Shown one piece after another: positions 58,498 through 64,000 of a DNA stretch of 64,000 bases. Source of the DNA: Paralcaligenes ureilyticus (GTDB taxonomy: Bacteria > Pseudomonadota > Gammaproteobacteria > Burkholderiales > Burkholderiaceae_B); contig NZ_SMAJ01000010.1 in the NCBI RefSeq assembly GCF_004346225.1, positions 1 to 64,000 on the forward strand. The letters are read 5' to 3'. Under the pieces are notes generated by a model that did not search any database, was not told the DNA's origin, and worked only from the letters and a program-made list of their open reading frames with translations. Position 1 is the first letter of the stretch; every line of letters starts with the position of its first letter. Position numbers and translations under genes: made by a program.

Positions 58498-58545
58498 TTC
58501 TGGCTGGCTTTCGTTCTGGTTGGTTTTTGTTCTGGCTGGTTTTTG
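58498..58545 (+). repeat. three 16-bp tandem repeats next to a REP-like hairpin
   Basis: TTCTGGCTGGCTTTCG-like units at 58498, 58514 and 58530 differ at one to three positions. The third runs directly into the REP-like hairpin at 58544. They lie upstream of mog (minus strand). Confidence 0.7.
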
Positions 58546-58663
58546 TAGCGGCACCCCTTGTGGGTGCCATTTCTGAATAATGTAATCCTGTTTTCAATAA
58601 CGTAATTTTGCGGATACCGTTTTGATTGCCAAATTTTTGCCACCCACAAGGGGTGGCACTACA
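58544..58663. repeat. REP-like pair, tail-out (copies 23 and 24)
   Basis: A minus copy at 58544-58568 (GGCACCC stem) and a plus copy at 58639-58663 (GCCACCC stem, tail ACTACA). Tails point outwards. They are between mog and the SDR gene. Confidence 0.8.
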
Positions 58664-58692
58664 AACGCCGCCAGCGCTACAAACGCCACTAC

Positions 58693-59451
58693 CTACACGC
58701 AACGGCCGCCATCCACCTCCAGGCACGCACCGGTGACGAACGCAGCCTCATCCGAAGCGAAATACAAAGCGGCATTGGCAATATCCTGAGGCGTAGAGAA
58801 GCGCCCCATGGGAATGCTTGACAGGAATTTCTCGCGATTCGCCGGCGTATCGGGCATGCCCATAAAATCTTCCAGCAAAGCCGTTGCGCCGATAACCGGG
58901 TTAACGCAGTTGACCCGTATATTGTCCTTGCCCAGTTCAGCCGCCATGGCTTTGCTGGCGGTAACGACCGCGCCCTTGGTGCTGTTGTACCAGACCAGGC
59001 CGGGGCGCGGACGAATCGCCGCTGTCGAGGCAATATTGACAAACGAACCGCCGCCCTGCTGGCGGAAGTACGGCACGATATGTTTGGCCGTCCAGAAAAT
59101 ACTTTTGACATTGACACGAAAGACCCGCTCGAAATCGTCCTCCGTGATCTCAAGCAAAGGCTTGTTTTTATGCGTGGTGCCCGCGTTATTCACCACGCAG
59201 TGCAAGACGCCATAAGCCTTCAGGGTTTCGGCCAGCAGATTGGCAATGCTGGCTCCATCGGTCACATCCACGGCGCAAAACGACGCGTCGCCACCCGCCT
59301 GGCGGATCTGCTCACACACAGCCTGCCCATGCTCCTTGTGAATGTCGGCCACCACCACGCGTGCACCCTCACGCGCAAAGGTATGCGCAATGCCCGCGCC
59401 GAAACCCGAACCCGCCCCCGTCACAACGGCCACTTTTCCTTCCAAACGCAT
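58693..59451 (-). CDS. short-chain dehydrogenase/reductase
   Basis: The 252-residue SDR has TGAGSGFGAGIAHTFA (NAD(P) binding), NNAGTTHKNKP, catalytic Ser in NIASTAAIR, Tyr-Lys in YNSTKGAV, and the C-terminal GACLEVDGGRCV. It resembles bacterial glucose/alcohol-type SDRs. It follows the aldehyde dehydrogenase gene by 23 bases on the same strand, suggesting a two-step alcohol to acid route; the substrate is not clear. Confidence 0.9.
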   Translation of the reverse strand: MRLEGKVAVVTGAGSGFGAGIAHTFAREGARVVVADIHKEHGQAVCEQIRQAGGDASFCAVDVTDGASIANLLAETLKAYGVLHCVVNNAGTTHKNKPLLEITEDDFERVFRVNVKSIFWTAKHIVPYFRQQGGGSFVNIASTAAIRPRPGLVWYNSTKGAVVTASKAMAAELGKDNIRVNCVNPVIGATALLEDFMGMPDTPANREKFLSSIPMGRFSTPQDIANAALYFASDEAAFVTGACLEVDGGRCV

Positions 59452-59474
59452 ATCTGCTCCTTTTCGAATATTTT

Positions 59475-60908
59475 TTAATGCTTGATTGCAATAGTCTTGA
59501 CTGTCGTAAACCCGTAAAGGGCCTCAAAACCCTTTTCACGGCCGAAGCCCGACTGCCCCGTGCCGCCAAAAGGCAGCTCTACTCCGCCGCCCGCGCCGTA
59601 ATTGTTTACAAACACCTGCCCGGCCCGCACATGCCGCGCCATGCGCATCTGGCGAGCACCGTCCTGAGTCCAGACGCCCGCCACCAGCCCAAACGGCGTA
59701 CTGTTGGCCAGACGCAGCGCATCGGCCTCGTGCTCGAACGCAATGGCCGCCAGCACCGGCCCGAAAATTTCCTCCTGGGCCAGCCGATGCCCGGGAGGCA
59801 CGTGGCTAAGCAATACCGGCGGCTGATAAAAACCGGTGGCAGGAGCCGAGGTTTCCAACGTTCCGCGCGCGGCCACCGTAATGGAAGCCTCGTCGGCCTC
59901 GGCCAAAAAGCCCTGCACGCGAGCCAGTTGCCTGGCGCTGATCAGCGGCCCGCAATCCAGGTTTTCGCTGGCCGGCCCGGTACGCGTACAGGCAAACAGC
60001 TCGGAGAGCCGATCCATAAGCGTTGTATATAGCGGACGTTGAATCAGCAAGCGGCTGCCCGCCGAACACGTTTGGCCCGCGTTCTGCAAAATGGCATTGA
60101 GCAGCACCGGCAGGGCGGCGTCGATATCGGCATCGGAAAACACAATCTGCGGCGACTTCCCGCCCAGCTCCAGCGTGGCCGGCGCAAAATGGCCGGCCGC
60201 AGCCTGCGCCACCTGCCTGCCCGTTTGCGGCGAACCGGTAAACGAAATATGGTCGATACCCGGATGAGCCGACAAAGCCGCGCCCGCCTCGGCGCCCAGA
60301 CCGGTACAAATATTCAAAGCCCCCGGCGGCAACCCGACATCGAGCGCAATCTGCGCCAATTCCAGTAACGACACACAAGCGTCTTCCGCCGGTTTGACCA
60401 CACAGGCGTTGCCGGCCGCCAGGGCCGCGCCCACGCTGCGACCGAAAATCTGCAAAGGATAATTCCAGGGGATGATATGCCCTGTCACCCCATGCGGCTC
60501 GCGCACCGTCAGCACAGTAAAGTCCTGCGGATAAGGGATGGTCGTACCGTGCAGCTTGTCGACCGCGCCGCCGTAAAACTCGAAATAGCGCGCCACCGCC
60601 GCCGCATCCGCCCGGCCCTGCTTCAAAGGCTTGCCGGTGTCTTTGGATTCGATCTGCGCCAAGTGCTCCTGACGATCCTGCAAGGCCACGCTCAGGCGCA
60701 ACAACAGACGGCTGCGCTCGCTGGGCGCCATTTTGCCCCAGGCCCCGTTATAAGCCGCTCGCGCCGCCGTCACCGCAGCATCGATATCCGCAGCCCGCGA
60801 GCGCGCAATAGAGGAATATTCCTGCCCATCGGAAGGATCGATCACGGGTAAGGATTCACCCGTCTGGGCACCCACCCAACGGTTCGCTATGAAATTTTGA
60901 TATGCCAT
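59475..60908 (-). CDS. NAD(P)-dependent aldehyde dehydrogenase
   Basis: The 477-residue protein is a classical non-acylating aldehyde dehydrogenase: IIPWNYPLQIFGRSVGAALAAGN, FTGSPQTGRQV, catalytic Glu in LELGGKSPQIV, catalytic Cys in NAGQTCSAGSRLL, and EEIFGPVLA. It resembles betaine-aldehyde or gamma-aminobutyraldehyde dehydrogenases in layout but the substrate is not determined by these motifs. It forms an operon with the SDR gene downstream. Confidence 0.92.
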   Translation of the reverse strand: MAYQNFIANRWVGAQTGESLPVIDPSDGQEYSSIARSRAADIDAAVTAARAAYNGAWGKMAPSERSRLLLRLSVALQDRQEHLAQIESKDTGKPLKQGRADAAAVARYFEFYGGAVDKLHGTTIPYPQDFTVLTVREPHGVTGHIIPWNYPLQIFGRSVGAALAAGNACVVKPAEDACVSLLELAQIALDVGLPPGALNICTGLGAEAGAALSAHPGIDHISFTGSPQTGRQVAQAAAGHFAPATLELGGKSPQIVFSDADIDAALPVLLNAILQNAGQTCSAGSRLLIQRPLYTTLMDRLSELFACTRTGPASENLDCGPLISARQLARVQGFLAEADEASITVAARGTLETSAPATGFYQPPVLLSHVPPGHRLAQEEIFGPVLAAIAFEHEADALRLANSTPFGLVAGVWTQDGARQMRMARHVRAGQVFVNNYGAGGGVELPFGGTGQSGFGREKGFEALYGFTTVKTIAIKH

Positions 60909-61019
60909 GGCTTCGTCTCTTTAATTGGGCCGGCGCAGTGCGCCTGACGCCGAACGGGATGCAGCGACATAAGTATAGTCCGCAGAAAACGGATGGCCAT
61001 CGCCATGGCAGAGGGTGAT

Positions 61020-61086
61020 GGCAGCCACAAGGGCTGCCGCTACAAATACATACCCGCCACTTGTAGCGGCAGCCCTTGTGGCTGCC
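61020..61086. repeat. REP-like doublet (copies 25 and 26)
   Basis: A plus copy at 61020-61044 faces a minus copy at 61062-61086, both with GGCAGCC stems. This is the tightest facing pair, with a 17-base spacer. It lies between the divergent aldehyde dehydrogenase and epimerase genes, so it must be near both promoters. Confidence 0.85.
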
Positions 61087-61180
61087 ATCCAAGCCCCGGA
61101 CAGCCGAGGCGCCAGATACAATGACCCGCGGCAACATTCACAAACACGACGACTGCAATTACCTGCAATCCGGGAGAACC

Positions 61181-62065
61181 ATGGCGGGCAAACGCGTTTT
61201 ACTGGCCGGTGCAGGCGACCTGTGCCGGCGTGCCGCACATTTATTGCTGGCGCAAGGCGACGAAGTATGGGGTCTTCGCCGCCACCCGCCCGTGCACGAC
61301 ACCTCCGGCATACGCTGGCTGGCAGGCGATCTGACGCAAAAGCTCGACTTGCCGCTCACAGGCATCACCCACATCATTTACGCCCCCACCCCTACGGCAA
61401 ACCACGGCACGCCTACAGCCGGCCGCCATTCAGCAATATCTTCCCGCCCCGACGAAGCCGCCTACCGCGCGGTGTTTCTGCACGGCTTGCAAAACCTCCT
61501 TGGCATATTGGACAGGCAAACGCTGCAACGATTCCTGTTCATCTCGTCCAGTGCCGTCTACGGCGCGCAGGGCGACGTATGGGTGGACGAAACCACACCA
61601 CCCAACCCCAGTAACTTTAACGGGCAAGTACTGCTCGAGGCGGAACAATGGCTGGCCGCCCAACTGCCCAACGCCATCTGCTTCCGGCTGGCTGGCCTGT
61701 ATGGACCTGGCCGACTGACCTTGCTCGAACGCCTGAAACAAGGCCACGCCGCCGTGCCGCGGCACTCAGTCCACTGGGCCAACCGCTTCCACATCGACGA
61801 CGCCGCCCGCGCCGCCGTACATCTGTTGGAGCTCAAACAGCCCGAAGCCTGCTACATAGGCGCGGACAACTATCCGCACAGAATCGACGAACTCTACGAC
61901 GCACTGGCTGCCATGCTGAATGTCGACCCGCCCCCCGCCGCCCCTCCCTCCGACAAACCGGGCAACAAACGCCTGAACAACGCACGCCTGAGAACCAGCG
62001 GATTCGAGCCCGCCTGGCCCGACGCCATCGAAGGCTATCGCGCCCTGATTGACGGAGCGCGGTGA
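61181..62065 (+). CDS. NAD-dependent epimerase/dehydratase family protein (YeeZ-like)
   Basis: The 294-residue protein has a Rossmann NAD(P)-binding start VLLAGAGDLCRRAAHLLLAQG and IIYAPTPTA. RFLFISSSAVYGAQGDVWVDE includes the Ser-Tyr region, but the expected catalytic Lys of the YxxxK motif is absent, as in the YeeZ branch. RLAGLYGPGRLTLLERLKQG and FHIDDAARAAVHLLEL follow. It may have lost the classical catalysis. Start 61181 has GGGAGA upstream; the longer open frame begins in the repeat region. Confidence 0.85.
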   Translation: MAGKRVLLAGAGDLCRRAAHLLLAQGDEVWGLRRHPPVHDTSGIRWLAGDLTQKLDLPLTGITHIIYAPTPTANHGTPTAGRHSAISSRPDEAAYRAVFLHGLQNLLGILDRQTLQRFLFISSSAVYGAQGDVWVDETTPPNPSNFNGQVLLEAEQWLAAQLPNAICFRLAGLYGPGRLTLLERLKQGHAAVPRHSVHWANRFHIDDAARAAVHLLELKQPEACYIGADNYPHRIDELYDALAAMLNVDPPPAAPPSDKPGNKRLNNARLRTSGFEPAWPDAIEGYRALIDGAR

Positions 62066-62119
62066 TGCCGGGCGTTCAGTCGTCTTGGCATCGTGTTGTC
62101 GCTTTGTGCAGCGTTGTGT

Positions 62120-62144
62120 GTTACCCACAAGGGGTGGCGCTACA
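62120..62144 (+). repeat. REP-like hairpin (copy 27)
   Basis: Stem reads GTTACCC against GGGTGGC, so it is partly decayed; loop ACAAG and tail GCTACA are kept. It lies 39 bases left of element B, a spacing similar to the 43 bases between copy 22 and element A. Confidence 0.8.
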
Positions 62145-62183
62145 TGAGCGAGCGCCACGCAAACATCAACGACGCGAGCGTCG

Positions 62184-62401
62184 TGGCCAGTCAAGGTGGG
62201 GCGGGCGATTCGGGCGCGCCGCGCGCAGGGCCGGCTTCGGGGAGGCAAGGCGTGCGCTGTTTGAGTGGGACGATTGCGAATAGCCCAGTGGGCTATTCGC
62301 CCCACGAGTTCGCACGCCGCCCCGAAGCCGGCCCTGCGCGCGGGAAGTCATGGCGCAGCCATGACCGGGCCCGTCAGAGCCCGATCCGCCTTGACTGGCC
62401 A
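62184..62401. repeat. nested palindromic element B (218 bp)
   Basis: Outer arms TGGCCAGTCAAGG (62184-62196) and CCTTGACTGGCCA (62389-62401) are perfect. Inner arms 62220-62242 and 62320-62342 are a perfect 23-bp inverted repeat with a sequence different from that in element A. A 25-base odd palindrome lies at 62276-62300. Hairpin GTCATGGC-GCA-GCCATGAC at 62347-62365 corresponds to the GTCCTGGC hairpin of A. GGCAAGG, CTGTTTGAG and CGAGTT are in the same relative places as in A. Confidence 0.85.
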
Positions 62402-62470
62402 TGACGCGGGGCTAGAAGGTTCTGGACAAGATAGCTAGGCTGACACAAAAAAATGCCACCTTCAGCGAAT

Positions 62471-62495
62471 GCCACCCACAAGGGGTGGCGCTACA
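62471..62495 (+). repeat. REP-like hairpin (copy 28) with duplicated flank
   Basis: Stem GCCACCC/GGGTGGC, loop ACAAG, tail GCTACA, followed by a second partial copy of the right half (GGGTGGCGCTAC). The preceding 19 bases recur at 10281-10299 with one difference. Confidence 0.85.
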
Positions 62496-62526
62496 GGGTG
62501 GCGCTACGGAAACAGCACCAACAACG

Positions 62527-63885
62527 TCAGCGCATATTCCCCGTATGCCCCAGCGAATACCGACCAGGCTGCGGCCACACCGTCAGGCCATGGGGCTCAG
62601 TTCCAACCCGAATAATCTTGACAGCCCCGCTAGTCGTATTGATCGCATAAACCACGTTATCAAAACGCCCCGATATCCACAAATACTTTCCATCGGCACT
62701 GACATTACCCATATCGGGGCTGCCGCCACCCGGGATAGGCCACGTCGCCACCACCTTACCCGTAGCAAAATCCAGCACCGAAATACTTCCCGGTCCCTTG
62801 GGCCTGCCGTGAATCTTGTTCGAACCCCGGTTCGTGATATAGAGCTTCGTACCGTCCCGGCTAGGATACAAACCGTGAGTGCCCACGCCCGTCTTGATGA
62901 AGCCCACCTTCTTGAAACTGGCCCCATCGATCACGTATACACCGTCGGCCATCATATCGGCCACGTAAAATATTTTGCCATCGGGCGAACTGCGGATATC
63001 CTGAGGCATCCCGCCCTTGGCAAGCTTAAGGTAACCCAGCACCTCATGCTTGACCATATCGATCTTGACCAGGCCGCCATCGAATTCGCAGGTAAAAATG
63101 GCATAGCGCCCGTCGATGGAATAATCGGCGTGGTTGATCCCCGCGCAGCCGGGAGTCGCCAGCGAAAACTGCAAGGCCATCGTGTGCGGATCACGAAAAT
63201 CAAGCCGCTTCAACGCTTCGGCGACCACAACCGCCGACTTGCCATCGGGGGTGAAGTACATATTGTAGGGATCGTCCACCTTCACCGCCGCGCCGGGCTT
63301 GCCGGTGTCGGGATCGATGGGAGTCAGACTCCCATTGGGCGTGCCCTCGGCATTATTGGCCACCCACAGCGTCTTCAAATCCCAGGAAGGCACCACATGC
63401 TGGGGATTCGCACCCACCTTGAAACGGCTCACCACCTTGAATGTGGCCGGATCAATCACGTAAACATCGTTGGACTTCACATTGGGGACATACACCCTGG
63501 GCAAGGCGCCGGCCACGGCCGGACTAAGCTTGCCCGCCGTTGCTTCGCTGTAAAGATTGGCCGGGTTGATAACCGCCGGCATGCCCGGGATCGTTTTGAT
63601 CGGCTGATCGGGCTCGGCGGCGACGGGGTCCAGAGCGGGCCCCATGCTTGGAGAGGCGGTGGACGCACCGGAGGACGCATCAGATCCAACCGCATCGTCG
63701 GCCACCGCAACAAGCCGCGAAGATGAACCGCACTGGGAAAGCTCCAGGTCGGGCCCCGCTGGGTTGTTCGCGGTACTGACAGACCGTTCGGGTTCGACTG
63801 CCGACACAGCCACCGCATAGATCCCGCTTAAAGCCACAGCAGCGTACAAGGCCGTCTGAAGGAACGGATGCCTGACATGCTTCAT
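62527..63885 (-). CDS. secreted YncE-like beta-propeller protein
   Basis: The 452-residue product begins with a signal peptide (about 1-29). A Ser/Ala/Asp-rich stretch runs to about residue 100. A seven-bladed propeller of the YVTN/YncE type follows to the end, with blades such as VYVIDPATFKVVSRFKVG, KTLWVANNAEGTPNGSL, GVYVIDGASFKKVGFIKTG and YLWISGRFDNVVYAINTTSG. Propellers of this type bind DNA, peptidoglycan or protein partners, or accompany quinoprotein dehydrogenases. No catalytic residues or haem-binding CxxCH motif are seen. The role is unknown. Confidence 0.88.
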   Translation of the reverse strand: MKHVRHPFLQTALYAAVALSGIYAVAVSAVEPERSVSTANNPAGPDLELSQCGSSSRLVAVADDAVGSDASSGASTASPSMGPALDPVAAEPDQPIKTIPGMPAVINPANLYSEATAGKLSPAVAGALPRVYVPNVKSNDVYVIDPATFKVVSRFKVGANPQHVVPSWDLKTLWVANNAEGTPNGSLTPIDPDTGKPGAAVKVDDPYNMYFTPDGKSAVVVAEALKRLDFRDPHTMALQFSLATPGCAGINHADYSIDGRYAIFTCEFDGGLVKIDMVKHEVLGYLKLAKGGMPQDIRSSPDGKIFYVADMMADGVYVIDGASFKKVGFIKTGVGTHGLYPSRDGTKLYITNRGSNKIHGRPKGPGSISVLDFATGKVVATWPIPGGGSPDMGNVSADGKYLWISGRFDNVVYAINTTSGAVKIIRVGTEPHGLTVWPQPGRYSLGHTGNMR

Positions 63886-63915
63886 TTCGAATATCCCATA
63901 AATAATTCCGACCTG

Positions 63916-63999
63916 TTATCGAGCCGTATCACGACGAATCGCGGCAATCGTCTGGGTAACAATGGCATCGATGCCCAACCGTCCCAACTCGGCGCTGGA
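63916..63999 (-). CDS. 3' end of an unidentified gene, cut by the window edge
   Basis: A frame open to the right edge and closed by TAA at 63916-63918 gives the final 27 residues, reading SSAELGRLGIDAIVTQTIAA then IRRDTAR. The pattern of a short helix and the phrase GIDAIVTQTI recalls the end of 2-phospho-L-lactate transferase-like proteins, but this is too little to identify it. It is on the same strand as, and 31 bases upstream of, the beta-propeller gene, so the two may be co-transcribed. Confidence 0.45.
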   Translation of the reverse strand, partial: SSAELGRLGIDAIVTQTIAAIRRDTAR

Positions 64000-64000
64000 T

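Larger units (their letters stand above)
62066..62526. other. 461-base gap between convergent genes
   Basis: No gene is recognised. It contains two REP-like hairpins (62120-62144, 62471-62495) and element B (62184-62401), plus the short shared stretch GGGGCTAGAAGGTTCT at 62408-62423. Confidence 0.6.

Overview
The window reads as chromosome of a high-GC betaproteobacterium. The best guess is Burkholderiales, family Alcaligenaceae, near Bordetella, Pusillimonas or Candidimonas. This rests on the run fba / purC / purE / purK / Sua5-type tsaC, a 1901-residue double UvrA, minD-minE, the protein wording of the housekeeping genes, and strong G/C bias at third codon positions. No rRNA or tRNA gene, transposase, integrase, phage gene or CRISPR array was found.

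Layout. (1) 0.3-6.2 kb: minD-minE, an OsmB-like lipoprotein, an isochorismatase-family hydrolase, the ribosome-associated ABC-F ATPase EttA, and an IclR regulator followed by an EamA transporter. (2) 6.4-9.4 kb: divergent from the IclR gene, an acylating aldehyde dehydrogenase overlapping an AMP-forming acyl-CoA ligase, the arrangement expected for sulfoacetate use (SauS/SauT type). (3) 9.5-24.7 kb: a protein with a very acidic tail, a family 2 glycosyltransferase, a 42-residue basic protein, the double UvrA, pabB-pabC, tcdA, then a same-strand run of a ChaC-like cyclotransferase, pdxH, a flavin-reductase-like protein, an L-2-hydroxyglutarate-oxidase-like protein and purU. (4) 24.7-31.9 kb: LysR-ggt, a divergent ThDP enzyme, glutaryl-CoA dehydrogenase, a TM2 protein and a MaoC dehydratase. 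(5) 32.1-49.7 kb: the accessory heart of the window. An alpha/beta hydrolase and an AraC regulator face a 14-gene, 15.7 kb minus-strand operon. That operon encodes a CoxLMS molybdenum hydroxylase with a CoxG domain fused to the large subunit, an acyl-CoA ligase, a LivKHMGF-type importer, a UbiD decarboxylase, an enoyl-CoA-hydratase-family protein and an Nmt1/TauABC-type importer. Enzyme types and order match hmfABCD, hmfF and hmfE, the 2-furoate / 2,5-furandicarboxylate pathway, but with two ABC importers built in. (6) 49.9-52.2 kb: VOC-SDR and two GNAT acetyltransferases. (7) 52.8-64 kb: Sua5/purK/purE/purC/fba, mog, an aldehyde dehydrogenase-SDR pair, a YeeZ-like epimerase, a secreted beta-propeller protein and the tail of one more gene.

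Two families of structured intergenic DNA run through the window. The first is a hairpin of about 25 bp with a fixed ACAAG loop and a GCTACA tail. I find 28 copies, with stem changes that preserve pairing, often as facing doublets like REPINs. None lies between 31.47 and 52.41 kb, so the gap covers the whole catabolic operon. The second is a nested palindrome of about 220 bp, present twice (52.5 and 62.2 kb), with identical geometry, different stem sequences and conserved unpaired motifs. I do not recognise it as a named class, and it is the best candidate here for an undescribed element.

Functions come from reading motifs and family resemblance in the translations. No database search was possible.
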